NCBI GenBank assembly: GCA_964418645.1
Contig: CAYQME010000015.1
Span: 1-43,136 of the forward strand
Reading direction: 5' to 3'
Source of the DNA: JAADHG01 sp964418645
GTDB lineage: Bacteria > Bacteroidota > Bacteroidia > Flavobacteriales > Flavobacteriaceae
DNA: 43,136 nucleotides
The first letter of the stretch is position 1; the number at the start of each line of letters is the position of its first letter. The notes below the pieces were generated by a model. The model saw nothing but the letters and a program-made list of their open reading frames with translations, made no database searches and was not told the origin of the DNA. The translations under genes and the position numbers were made by a program. This document shows, one piece after another, positions 8,452-17,112 of the stretch.

Positions 8452-8459
8452 TATCTTTG
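8452..8459 (+). promoter_or_regulatory. -7 element (TATCTTTG) for secA
   Basis: A perfect TAnnTTTG match 39 nt before the secA ATG and 37 nt past the upstream terminator, which makes it a well-placed independent secA promoter. The -33 region (T-rich, ATTTTTTCATTT) lacks a clear TTG. Confidence 0.6.
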
Positions 8460-8498
8460 ACAGCCTATTTGGTCAAAGACTAAAAATAAATCGATATA

Positions 8499-11400
8499 AT
8501 GAGTTTTTTAAATTCAGTACTTAAAGTATTTGTTGGAGATAAATCCAAACAAGATGTAAAGGCTATGATGCCTTTAGTGGAAAAAATAAAATCTTTCGAA
8601 TCACAAATTGAAAGCCTATCACATGATGAACTTCGTGCTAAAACTGTAGAATTCAAATCCAAAATTGCTGAAGCACGAAAAAGTATAGAAGAAAAAATCT
8701 CTTTACTTTTAGGAGAAGCAGATACAAGTGAGGATATCGATAGAAAAGAAGATATCTATCTAGAAATTGATGCACTAAAAGATGAATCTTATGCTGTTAC
8801 AGAAAATGTCTTAAACGACATATTACCTGAGGCATTTGCTGTAGTAAAAGAAACTGCAAAACGTTTTGTAAACAATACAAGTATTACAGTTAAAGCTACA
8901 ACTTTTGATCGTGAAATATCTGGTAGTAAAGACTATGTAAACTTAGATGGAGAAAACGCAACTTGGTTAAACTCTTGGGACGCTGCTGGAAAACCTATTA
9001 CTTGGGATATGGTGCACTACGATGTGCAACTTATTGGTGGTATCGCTATGCATCAAGGTAAAATTGCCGAAATGCAAACAGGTGAAGGTAAAACATTGGT
9101 TGCTACACTTCCTGTTTATTTAAATGCACTTACAGAAAAAGGCGTACACCTTGTAACGGTTAATGATTATTTAGCAAAACGTGATAGTGCGTGGATGGCT
9201 CCTATTTTTGAGTTTCATGGTATGAGTGTAGATTGCATTGATTACCATCAACCAAACTCTGAAGGCAGACGAAAAGCCTATAATGCGGATATTACCTATG
9301 GTACAAATAACGAATTTGGATTCGATTATTTACGTGATAATATGGCACATTCGCCAAACGATTTGGTGCAACGTCCTCACCATTATGCTATTGTTGATGA
9401 AGTAGATTCTGTTTTAGTTGATGATGCAAGAACACCATTAATTATTTCTGGTCCAATTCCGCAAGGAGATAAGCATGAGTTTAATGAGTTAAAGCCTAAA
9501 ATTGATGATATTGTTAGCGTACAGCGAAAATTTTTAATTGGTGTTTTAGCTGAAGCAAAAAAGCTAATTTCTTCAGGAGATACAAAAGAAGGCGGATTTC
9601 AATTATTACGTGTTTTTAGAGGAATTCCAAAAAACAAAGCCCTTATTAAGTTTTTGAGTGAAGAAGGTATAAAACAACTGCTTCAAAAAACCGAAAACTT
9701 TTACATGCAGGACAACAATAGGGAAATGCCTAAGATTGATGCCGAGTTATACTATGTAATTGATGAAAAAAATAATCAAATTGAACTCAGTGATAAAGGT
9801 GTAGAATATCTTTCTGGTAAAGACGACCCAAACTTTTTTGTGATGCCAGAAATTGGTCAGGAAATTGCTCAAATTGAATCTCAAGGCTTAACTCCGGAAA
9901 AAGAAGCTGTCCTTAAGGAAGAATTATTTCGAGATTTTGGAATAAAATCTGAACGTATACACACCCTTAGCCAACTATTAAAGGCATACGCATTATTTGA
10001 AAAAGACATTCAATATGTTGTTATGGACAACAAAGTAATGATTGTTGATGAGCAAACGGGTCGTATTATGGATGGTCGTCGCTATAGTGACGGTTTGCAC
10101 CAAGCGATAGAAGCTAAAGAAAATGTAAAAATTGAAGCAGCTACGCAAACCTTTGCCACAGTTACCTTACAAAACTACTTTAGAATGTATCGTAAATTGT
10201 CTGGTATGACAGGAACTGCAGTAACTGAAGCTGGAGAACTTTGGGAAATTTATAAATTGGATGTGGTCGAAATACCAACCAATCGTCCAATTGTAAGAGA
10301 CGACAGAGAAGATTTAGTATATAAAACCAAACGTGAAAAATACAATGCTGTTATTGACGAAGTAACGAAACTTTCAAACGCTGGACGTCCCGTACTTATT
10401 GGGACAACCAATGTTGAAATAAGTGAGTTATTAGGAAAAATGTTGAATATTCGTAAAGTAACTCACAACGTATTGAATGCAAAACTTCATAAGCGAGAAG
10501 CAGATATTGTTGCAGAAGCTGGACAACCAGGACAAGTAACCATAGCTACCAATATGGCAGGTCGTGGTACAGATATTAAATTATCCAATGAAGTAATAGA
10601 TGCAGGTGGTTTAGCTATTGTTGGTACAGAACGTCATGATTCGCGTCGTGTAGATAGACAGTTACGAGGACGTGCTGGTCGACAAGGAGATCCAGGAAGT
10701 TCACAGTTTTATGTGTCTTTAGAAGATAATTTAATGCGCCTTTTTGGTAGTGAACGTATTGCCAAAATGATGGACAGAATGGGATTAAAAGAAGGCGAAG
10801 TGATTCAGCATTCTATGATTTCTAAATCTATTGAACGTGCACAAAAGAAAGTTGAAGAGAACAACTTTGGAGTTCGTAAGCGATTATTGGAATATGATGA
10901 CGTTATGAATGCCCAACGTGAAGTTGTTTATAAAAGAAGGTATAATGCCTTATTTGGAGAACGTCTTCGAGTAGATTTAGCAAATATGATTTTTGACACT
11001 TCAGAAATTATTGCTGAAACCAATAAAGACGCTAACGATTATAAAAACTTTGAGTTTGAACTCATTCGTTATTTTTCTATGAGCTCTCCAATTACTAAAG
11101 AAGAGTTTGGAAATCTATCAGCACAAGAAATTGCATCAAAAATATATAAATCAGCTTTTACACATTATAAAGAAAAGATGGAACGCAATGCAGACCTTGC
11201 GTTTCCTGTAATTCAAAATGTTTACGAAACACAAAGGGATAAATTTAAACGTATTGTTGTGCCATTTACTGATGGTGTAAAAAGTCTTCAAGTGGTTACC
11301 GATCTTGAAACAGCCTATAACACCAATGGAAAACAGTTAATTACCGATTTTGAAAAGAATATCTCTTTAGCCATTATTGATGACGCTTGGAAAACACATC

Positions 11401-11855
11401 TTCGCAAAATGGATGAATTAAAACAATCAGTACAATTGGCAGTACATGAGCAAAAGGACCCTTTATTAATTTATAAGTTTGAATCTTTTGAATTATTCAA
11501 GCAAATGATTGATCAAGTGAATAAAGATGTAATTTCATTCTTGTTTAAAGGAGAAATTCCGCAAGAAACGGCAAACACTATTCAAGAAGCAAAAGCACGT
11601 AGAAAAGATAATGTAAAGACCACTAAGGAAGAAATCCAGAATATGGACGAACGTGCTGCTGAAAGTAGAGCAGCTGGTGCAAACACACAACGCCAACAAC
11701 AAGTTGTGGAAACCATTGTTAGAGAAAGACCAAAAATTGGACGTAATGATCGTGTTACAATTAAGCACGTAATGAGTGGTGAAAACAAAACCCTAAAATA
11801 TAAACAAGCAGAACCCTTAATTGCAAAAGGTGATTGGGTATTGACTGAGGATTAA
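8499..11855 (+). CDS. secA: Preprotein translocase ATPase SecA
   Basis: The 1118-residue motor ATPase of the Sec pathway, which pushes unfolded preproteins through SecYEG at the inner membrane. Walker A is MQTGEGKT (192-199), DEAD motif II is DEVD (300-303), and the motif GTNNEFGFDYLRDNM precedes it. The preprotein cross-linking and helicase-2 regions carry GTERHDSRRVDRQLRGRAGRQGD-like SecA signatures. It is about 200 residues longer than E. coli SecA because of insertions near residues 65-105 and 330-480, as in other Bacteroidota. The C-terminus ends in KGDWVLTED and lacks the CxCx8C(H/C) zinc-binding tail, so a SecB-type interaction through that motif is not expected. It has its own promoter and ends at a strong bidirectional terminator. 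Confidence 0.98.
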   Translation: MSFLNSVLKVFVGDKSKQDVKAMMPLVEKIKSFESQIESLSHDELRAKTVEFKSKIAEARKSIEEKISLLLGEADTSEDIDRKEDIYLEIDALKDESYAVTENVLNDILPEAFAVVKETAKRFVNNTSITVKATTFDREISGSKDYVNLDGENATWLNSWDAAGKPITWDMVHYDVQLIGGIAMHQGKIAEMQTGEGKTLVATLPVYLNALTEKGVHLVTVNDYLAKRDSAWMAPIFEFHGMSVDCIDYHQPNSEGRRKAYNADITYGTNNEFGFDYLRDNMAHSPNDLVQRPHHYAIVDEVDSVLVDDARTPLIISGPIPQGDKHEFNELKPKIDDIVSVQRKFLIGVLAEAKKLISSGDTKEGGFQLLRVFRGIPKNKALIKFLSEEGIKQLLQKTENFYMQDNNREMPKIDAELYYVIDEKNNQIELSDKGVEYLSGKDDPNFFVMPEIGQEIAQIESQGLTPEKEAVLKEELFRDFGIKSERIHTLSQLLKAYALFEKDIQYVVMDNKVMIVDEQTGRIMDGRRYSDGLHQAIEAKENVKIEAATQTFATVTLQNYFRMYRKLSGMTGTAVTEAGELWEIYKLDVVEIPTNRPIVRDDREDLVYKTKREKYNAVIDEVTKLSNAGRPVLIGTTNVEISELLGKMLNIRKVTHNVLNAKLHKREADIVAEAGQPGQVTIATNMAGRGTDIKLSNEVIDAGGLAIVGTERHDSRRVDRQLRGRAGRQGDPGSSQFYVSLEDNLMRLFGSERIAKMMDRMGLKEGEVIQHSMISKSIERAQKKVEENNFGVRKRLLEYDDVMNAQREVVYKRRYNALFGERLRVDLANMIFDTSEIIAETNKDANDYKNFEFELIRYFSMSSPITKEEFGNLSAQEIASKIYKSAFTHYKEKMERNADLAFPVIQNVYETQRDKFKRIVVPFTDGVKSLQVVTDLETAYNTNGKQLITDFEKNISLAIIDDAWKTHLRKMDELKQSVQLAVHEQKDPLLIYKFESFELFKQMIDQVNKDVISFLFKGEIPQETANTIQEAKARRKDNVKTTKEEIQNMDERAAESRAAGANTQRQQQVVETIVRERPKIGRNDRVTIKHVMSGENKTLKYKQAEPLIAKGDWVLTED

Positions 11856-11889
11856 CTAATATCTTATTCTAAATAAGTGAAACGACATG

Positions 11890-11936
11890 AAGAATCTTGA
11901 ATATTTAGAAAGGATTCTTCGACAAGCTCAGAATGA
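11890..11936. repeat. Degenerate palindromic intergenic element (GATTCTTCGACAAGCTCAGAATGA type)
   Basis: A stem with arms AAGAATC (11890-11896) and GATTCTT (11913-11919) is followed by TCTTCGACAAGCTCAGAATGA. I recall such short palindromic elements as common between genes in Flavobacteriia. The left arm looks truncated relative to the right. It lies between secA and its terminator. Confidence 0.5.
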
Positions 11937-11951
11937 TAACATAAAAAAAAG

Positions 11952-11985
11952 AAAACCTAGACTTTTAACAAGTTTAGGTTTTTTT
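11952..11985. terminator. Bidirectional terminator between secA and the convergent operon
   Basis: Stem AAAACCTA-G-ACTT / AAGT-T-TAGGTTTT (13 pairs including one G-U) with loop TTAAC. It is flanked by a T-run on the plus strand and an A-run on the left, so it can stop both secA and the minus-strand gene ending at 11984. Confidence 0.88.
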
Positions 11986-13507
11986 ATTGCATTATAACAT
12001 TACTATACTTTGCATTGATAACAATTGTTTTATTACTATCTAAATTTCCAGTAGAAAATGTAGATACAATTTCTTTTGTCTTTTTATCCGGATGTTGAAA
12101 ACGAGTACGCTTTCCTTGGTATTGCAAATTATAATCGGTTTTTGGTAATGACACAACAACATCGCTATTTTCAAGAATTAAGTTTAAATTATTAAATGTA
12201 TTTGTTATGCTGTCAATTTCTAAATCTCCAAAACTACCATTAATAATCGCATTTCCAATTAATTTACCAACGGCAATGTTAGAAGAGTTTGAAGTTAACA
12301 TTAAGTGGTTCACATTCTTTAAAACAGCATTTTCAACATAATTTAATTTTAATTCTCCTGCATTCCAGTTGGTAACTAACACTGGAGTATAAGAGGCATT
12401 AATGGAAGTATTACTTCCATTAATGCTCTCTGCTAGTAATATTGAATGTGATAAATCTGCTCTTAAGTTTTGTATTAATGAAACAATTTTAAGTTCACCA
12501 TGACGCACATTTAACTTAAGTTTTGTGTCTTTTGGCATTTTTATTTTTATGATTTTAATAACCTTATTGTTTTTCAAATCTCTAAAATCACCTTCGTGCT
12601 TTTCTAATTTTTCTTCTAAAAGTCGTCCATGTTCTTCCATTTTCTCTTCCCATTCTTCACCAAATTGTTCTCCAAATTTATCTCCCCATTCTTCCATTTT
12701 TGTAGCCCAATCCTCATCAATGTTTTTACTCCATTCTTCGATTTTTACTTCATAATCTTTATCAAAATTCTTTCCAAATTTCTCTCCCAAGGCTTCCATT
12801 TTTTTTCCATAATCTTCTCCAAATTTCTCTCCCCAAGCTTCCATCTCTTTTGAGTATTTATCAAAATCGGTTTTAGAAAACTCTTTAGCCCAAACTTCCA
12901 TTTTATCTTTATATTCTTTGCCGTACTTTTTTTCATATTTTTCACTCCATTTTTTAAGATATTTTTCTCCATCTTTTTTATAGGCATCAAAATCGAAATT
13001 TACATTATGTACACCTTCTGGTAATTCTGGTAATTCAGGCATTTCTGGCATCTTTGGCATCTCGAAATTCATTTCAGGCATTTCTGGCATTTCTGGCATT
13101 TTTGGCATTTTTGGCATATCTGCCATTACAAATTGTAAGTCTTCTAATGCTTTTAAAGCCTCCCCATCAAATTCAAAATTGAAATCCCAATTATAATTAG
13201 GGTTAAAATTGCCTCCTGTTGAAATAGAAATGTTTGCTCCAGATCCTTCAACTTCTACTTCCCAATTTTTTAAAATTTCTTGAAGTTCTGCTTTTGATAA
13301 TTCACTACTTTCAATATAAGCCTCTACTTTTACTTCGTTTTTATCCCAAGTATCTATTTCAATATTTGTATAGCTTGTATCTAAATTTAAGGTAACGTCC
13401 TTATTTGCTTTAAAAGATTGAGAGGTTTTTTGCAATTTTTGCTGTGCATTTATGCTAAACACACTTAAAAAAACTAATGCAATTGTTATAAATTTAAACT
13501 TGTTCAT
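11984..13507 (-). CDS. Secreted protein with Met-Pro repeats, amphipathic ~18-residue repeats and a β-helix-like C-terminus
   Basis: A 507-residue exported protein of unknown function. A Sec signal peptide (1-21, cleavage after SINA) is followed by a β-rich section, a Met-Pro-Glu/Lys run (131-163, MPKMPEMPE style) and then about five copies of an 17-18-residue unit resembling YGKKMEALGEKFGKNFD (about 198-300). These copies are rich in Lys/Glu with periodic Trp, Phe and Met, as in amphipathic helices that lie on membranes. Residues ~318-507 are short repetitive β-strands resembling DUF4097/GIN-type putative adhesin domains. It is the last gene of an operon with an ECF sigma factor and a one-pass membrane protein, so it may be a target or an envelope sensor of that system. 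The repeat section is unusual and looks fast-evolving. Confidence 0.75.
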   Translation of the reverse strand: MNKFKFITIALVFLSVFSINAQQKLQKTSQSFKANKDVTLNLDTSYTNIEIDTWDKNEVKVEAYIESSELSKAELQEILKNWEVEVEGSGANISISTGGNFNPNYNWDFNFEFDGEALKALEDLQFVMADMPKMPKMPEMPEMPEMNFEMPKMPEMPELPELPEGVHNVNFDFDAYKKDGEKYLKKWSEKYEKKYGKEYKDKMEVWAKEFSKTDFDKYSKEMEAWGEKFGEDYGKKMEALGEKFGKNFDKDYEVKIEEWSKNIDEDWATKMEEWGDKFGEQFGEEWEEKMEEHGRLLEEKLEKHEGDFRDLKNNKVIKIIKIKMPKDTKLKLNVRHGELKIVSLIQNLRADLSHSILLAESINGSNTSINASYTPVLVTNWNAGELKLNYVENAVLKNVNHLMLTSNSSNIAVGKLIGNAIINGSFGDLEIDSITNTFNNLNLILENSDVVVSLPKTDYNLQYQGKRTRFQHPDKKTKEIVSTFSTGNLDSNKTIVINAKYSNVIMQ

Positions 13508-13533
13508 TTTTTAATTTTTAATTTTTAAAAGAA

Positions 13534-14100
13534 TTACGCTTGTACTTCTTCTAAAGTGTTATTAGATTTATTTAATTCACTTAATTTTTCCTTTAAACGA
13601 TACAATAGGTTTAAACGTAATTTAAGATTATCAATTAATGAATTAATAGTTTGTTCATTGGGTCCTGATTGAGCTAACTCTTCTTCCAAACGAGTATATT
13701 CTTTATTTAATTCGTCTAGTTTTACTAAATAGCCATCAAAAAGCTCTTTACTTTCTGGCGTAACTTCCATTTTAGATAATTCTAAATTGATATTTGCTAA
13801 GTAATAATCTTCAACTTTCTTAAACTGTGGAGATATATCTCCTAAAGATTTTCTTGCTATTGTTGTTTCAACAGGAAGCTCTTCTGCTTCTGAACCTATT
13901 AATTGATATGCGCCAAAACTAAACCCTATTAACAAAACAACACTTGCTGCAATATTTAAAAATGTAAATTTGCTTTTGTATGATGTTACTGGAAGTTCTT
14001 CATCCAGTTTTTTCAAAAATCTAGCTTCATGCCCTTCTGGCATTTTATCCTTAAATACTTTTTGTTCATTTTTGAACAATTTTCTAATGTCTTGTGCCAT
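13534..14100 (-). CDS. One-pass membrane protein, candidate anti-sigma factor
   Basis: A 188-residue protein with a cytosolic N-terminus of about 45 residues, a single TM helix (about 46-68) and a periplasmic C-terminal part predicted to be coiled coil (LDELNKEYTRLEEELAQ and LLYRLKEKLSELNK). The start ATG at 14100 lies inside the end of the ECF sigma gene (17-nt overlap), a coupling typical of sigma/anti-sigma pairs. The N-terminal region has no recognisable zinc motif (HxxxCxxC), so this would be a non-ZAS type. The anti-sigma role is inferred from size, topology and overlap, not from a named domain. Confidence 0.72.
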   Translation of the reverse strand: MAQDIRKLFKNEQKVFKDKMPEGHEARFLKKLDEELPVTSYKSKFTFLNIAASVVLLIGFSFGAYQLIGSEAEELPVETTIARKSLGDISPQFKKVEDYYLANINLELSKMEVTPESKELFDGYLVKLDELNKEYTRLEEELAQSGPNEQTINSLIDNLKLRLNLLYRLKEKLSELNKSNNTLEEVQA

Positions 14101-14641
14101 TTTGTAAAATTGTTAATCGTTCTTTTAATTTTGCTTTACCTCTTGATAATTGTGTACGAGATGCGACTTCAGTTATTTTTAATATTTCTGATATTTCTTG
14201 ATGGTCATAACCTTCTACTAAAAATAACATCACAACATACTTGTACTTGTCTGGTAACTCATTAATTGCGCCTTTTACTTCGTCTAAAGTAATTGCATCA
14301 TCAACCAACCATTCGTCTTCATAATTTGAATCGATTACCTTTAGGTGCACCTCATCTAATTCTAACATGTGTTGCTTCTTAGATTTAAGAAAATCGATAC
14401 TCTTATTAATAACGATACGTTTTAACCAAGCACCAAATGTTACTTCTGCCTTGTATTGATGTAGTTTTGCAAATGCTTTAATAAAAGACTCTTGTACGAT
14501 ATCTTCAGCTTCAAAAGAATCCTTTACAAAACGTTTAGCTACTACAAACATGCCATCACAGTATTGATTGTATAACTTCATTTGCGCTATACGATCATTT
14601 TGTTTACATTTTTCAACAATGTCAATTGTCAATGTACTCAC
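14084..14641 (-). CDS. ECF-type RNA polymerase sigma factor
   Basis: A 185-residue sigma-70 family protein of the extracytoplasmic-function class. Region 2 is visible at about 20-90 (LYNQYCDGMF, EAEDIVQESFIKAF, TFGAWLKRIVINKSIDFLK), and region 4 at about 125-175 (INELPDKYKYVVMLFLVEGYDHQEISEIL plus the helix-turn-helix ITEVASRTQLSRGKAKLKERL). It heads a three-gene minus-strand operon with the overlapping membrane protein and the secreted repeat protein, and probably directs an envelope response. The 164 bp shared with the divergent DUF2911 gene should contain its promoter; I could not pick a convincing one. Confidence 0.93.
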   Translation of the reverse strand: MSTLTIDIVEKCKQNDRIAQMKLYNQYCDGMFVVAKRFVKDSFEAEDIVQESFIKAFAKLHQYKAEVTFGAWLKRIVINKSIDFLKSKKQHMLELDEVHLKVIDSNYEDEWLVDDAITLDEVKGAINELPDKYKYVVMLFLVEGYDHQEISEILKITEVASRTQLSRGKAKLKERLTILQNGTRH

Positions 14642-14805
14642 ACTTATTGGTGTTTTGGTTAGTTATCAACTTAAAGACGACACTTAAATTAAGATGTTGC
14701 AAAAAAAGATAATTATTTTTTTTCGTTGATAAAACAAAGCATGACATATTAACGTTTCTTTTAAAGAAAATGATGCTTTATATTTACAAGGTTAAATTTT
14801 GAATA

Positions 14806-15360
14806 ATGAATCTATTTTTAAAACGAATTATTTTTTTACTAGCCATTTTAGCTGTTGGTATATTTATCTATGCGTATTCTAATAACATTATTTTTAAAAA
14901 ACGCTTAAGCCCCAAAGATACTGTTGAGTTTAAATTAAATGATTTAAAACTCAAAGTGTTTTATAACAGACCTTCAAAACGAAATCGAGAAATTTTTGGC
15001 GGATTAGTACCCTTTGATAAGGTTTGGCGTACTGGAGCTAATGAAGCAGCAACTTTTGAAACAAATAAAGCCTTAAAAATAGGAAATGATTCGCTGCCCG
15101 TTGGGAAATATACCTTATGGACCATTCCGAATCTCGATTCTTGGCACGTTTTTTTTAATTCTAAGCAATACCCTTGGGGTGTTAATGATGCTATGGAGCC
15201 CATGCGTGAAGCCAAATTTGATGTCATAGACATTGAAATTCCAGTCGAAAACATTCCAAATATTGTTGAACAATTTACCATTGCTTTTGATAATTCTACA
15301 GATAACTTATCTTTAACCATGGCTTGGGATACTATAAAAATTGTTATTCCTTTGAAATAG
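14806..15360 (+). CDS. DUF2911 domain protein, membrane-anchored
   Basis: A 184-residue protein with an N-terminal TM/signal anchor (about 7-25) and one DUF2911 domain. Recognisable family features are KVFYNRPSKRNREIFGG, KVWRTGANEAATFE, LPVGKYTLWTIP and the C-terminal β-strand LSLTMAWDTIKIVIPL. DUF2911 proteins are common in Bacteroidota and functionally uncharacterised; the domain looks like a periplasmic β-sandwich. The MeaB gene follows after 3 nt, so the two are probably co-transcribed, although no shared function is obvious. The gene diverges from the ECF sigma operon. Confidence 0.85.
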   Translation: MNLFLKRIIFLLAILAVGIFIYAYSNNIIFKKRLSPKDTVEFKLNDLKLKVFYNRPSKRNREIFGGLVPFDKVWRTGANEAATFETNKALKIGNDSLPVGKYTLWTIPNLDSWHVFFNSKQYPWGVNDAMEPMREAKFDVIDIEIPVENIPNIVEQFTIAFDNSTDNLSLTMAWDTIKIVIPLK

Positions 15361-15363
15361 ACT

Positions 15364-16446
15364 TTGGAAACATCTAAAAAACATAATTCTGCTCTAAGCG
15401 AAAAAGAAGGGGTTTCTCCTCCAGAAATCACTGATTGTACGTCTATATCAAAAATAAAAGGTAAACGTAAAGAACAACCAAGTGCACAACGTCTTATTGA
15501 TGATATATTAAAAGGAGACATCACTGCCTTAAGTCGTGCCATAACTCTAGTTGAAAGCAAGAACAAAAGACACTTAGAAAAAGCCAATGCAATAATTAAA
15601 GCCTGTTTACCTCATGCTAATAAGTCTATAAGAATTGGAATTACTGGCGTTCCTGGAGTTGGCAAAAGTACTTTTATCGAAGCTCTTGGAAAACACCTCA
15701 CAGGTTTAAATAAAAAAGTGGCTGTTCTTGCGGTAGATCCAAGTAGTACAATTACAAAAGGGAGCATTTTAGGAGACAAAACCAGAATGGAAGATTTGGT
15801 AAAAAACAAAAATGCTTTTATTCGCCCTTCAGCTACAGGAGACTCTTTAGGAGGTGTCGCCAGAAAAACAAGAGAAACCATTATACTCTGCGAAGCTGCT
15901 AGTTTTGATACTATTATTATTGAAACTGTTGGTGTTGGACAGAGTGAAACTACAGTACACAGTATGGTAGATTTCTTTTTGCTGTTAAAACTTTCTGGAG
16001 CAGGAGATGAATTACAAGGTATAAAACGCGGTATTATTGAAATGGCTGATGCCATAGTTATTAATAAAGCAGATGGTGATAATATTCAGCGCGCAAAACT
16101 TGCAAAAGCCGAGTTTAACAGAGCGCTACACTTATATCCAGAAAAAGCATCCCATTGGCAACCAAAAGTAACTTTATGCAGTGCGTTATATAATAAAGGT
16201 GTTGATGCTGTTTGGGAAATGATTATGGCTTATACTAAGCATACTAAACAAAATGATTTTTTTAATCAAAATCGAAGTGAACAAAACAAATACTGGCTTT
16301 TACAAACCATTGAAGAACAATTAAAGTTCGCTTTTTTTAATCATAAAACAATAAAAAAAGAACTCAAGAAACAATTGAAACGCATTGAAAATCAAGAAAC
16401 AACACCTTTTGCTGCGGCGGATATTTTATTAAATATAAAAACATAA
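15364..16446 (+). CDS. meaB: Methylmalonyl-CoA mutase-associated GTPase MeaB (ArgK)
   Basis: A 360-residue G3E-family P-loop GTPase that protects and reloads methylmalonyl-CoA mutase with adenosylcobalamin. Visible motifs are Walker A GVPGVGKST, the VLAVDPSS switch strand, TRMEDL, FIRPSATGDSLGGVA, IIIETVGVGQSE (Walker B region) and the guanine-specificity motif NKAD. A TAG codon six bases upstream in the same frame forces the start to the TTG at 15364. The roughly 50-residue polar N-terminal extension before QRLIDDIL matches what I recall of flavobacterial homologues. The mutase is not in the window, but the cobalamin adenosyltransferase at 7413 supplies the same pathway. Confidence 0.94.
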   Translation: METSKKHNSALSEKEGVSPPEITDCTSISKIKGKRKEQPSAQRLIDDILKGDITALSRAITLVESKNKRHLEKANAIIKACLPHANKSIRIGITGVPGVGKSTFIEALGKHLTGLNKKVAVLAVDPSSTITKGSILGDKTRMEDLVKNKNAFIRPSATGDSLGGVARKTRETIILCEAASFDTIIIETVGVGQSETTVHSMVDFFLLLKLSGAGDELQGIKRGIIEMADAIVINKADGDNIQRAKLAKAEFNRALHLYPEKASHWQPKVTLCSALYNKGVDAVWEMIMAYTKHTKQNDFFNQNRSEQNKYWLLQTIEEQLKFAFFNHKTIKKELKKQLKRIENQETTPFAAADILLNIKT

Positions 16447-16488
16447 TTATTTTAAACAAATTACGTTCTTTTGCTAAACTTATAAACT

Positions 16489-17052
16489 TTGAAATTAAAA
16501 CCACTTTTTACACTAGCTCTTTTCTTTTATTCTATATTTTCGTTTTCACAAAATAATACTGTTGAACTTACTTCAGGTCAAAAAACGGTGACAACTATTG
16601 GAGATGTTTTGCTTTTTGGAATGCCTCTTGCAGCAGAATTAACAACTATTATAGTAAAAGATAAAGAAGGAAGTTGGCAATTTGCAAAGGGATTTATAGT
16701 TAATCAAGCAATAACACTTAGCTTAAAAGCAATAACCAAACATCCAAGACCAGATTTAAGCAATAATAATGCGTTTCCATCTGGACATACATCAACTACT
16801 TTTCAAAGTGCTTCCTTTATTCAACAACGCTATGGCTGGAAATATGGAATACCAGCTTATGCGCTAGCTGGATTTACTGCTTATAGTAGAATTGAAGGAA
16901 AGAAACACGATGGTTGGGATGTTGCTGCAGGTATTGTTATTGGAGTTGGAAGTTCTTATTTATTTACTACACCTTATCAAAAAGAACATTTTGAACTCTC
17001 TTTTAACAGTGCTAAAAATAATTATTTAATAGGATTTAAATATAAGTTTTAA
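16489..17052 (+). CDS. PAP2-superfamily phosphatase, exported
   Basis: A 187-residue phosphatidic-acid-phosphatase-type protein. It starts with a signal peptide (ending SIFSFSQ) and carries the three PAP2 motifs: KAITKHPRP, PSGHTS and SRIEGKKHDGWD, with the catalytic His pair. The active site would face the periplasm. The start is a TTG, because no in-frame ATG precedes the signal peptide. It opens a plus-strand run of polyprenyl-sugar genes, so a role in dephosphorylating a lipid carrier or lipid A is plausible. It has fewer clear membrane helices than the second PAP2 protein at 23341 and ends in an aromatic β-like stretch (IGFKYKF). Substrate unknown. Confidence 0.85.
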   Translation: MKLKPLFTLALFFYSIFSFSQNNTVELTSGQKTVTTIGDVLLFGMPLAAELTTIIVKDKEGSWQFAKGFIVNQAITLSLKAITKHPRPDLSNNNAFPSGHTSTTFQSASFIQQRYGWKYGIPAYALAGFTAYSRIEGKKHDGWDVAAGIVIGVGSSYLFTTPYQKEHFELSFNSAKNNYLIGFKYKF

Positions 17053-17112
17053 AAGCAATTACTACCGATTAATTATATTAGCAATTATTATTTCAATTAT
17101 TAGAGTAATTAT

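Noticed and set aside
12525..12990. Overlapping open frames in the repeat part of the secreted protein gene, rich in Phe/Ser or Lys
   Set aside because: They arise because the repetitive DNA lacks stops in other frames; the minus-strand frame with signal peptide and operon context is the real one.
14961..15587. A 208-codon open frame on the minus strand across the DUF2911 and meaB genes
   Set aside because: It lies antisense to two well-supported genes, spans their junction, and its translation (Ser/Leu/Phe-rich, no domain) looks like a shadow of the plus-strand codons.
15612..16055. A 147-codon minus-strand open frame inside meaB
   Set aside because: Entirely antisense to the conserved GTPase core of meaB, with no recognisable motif or start signal.
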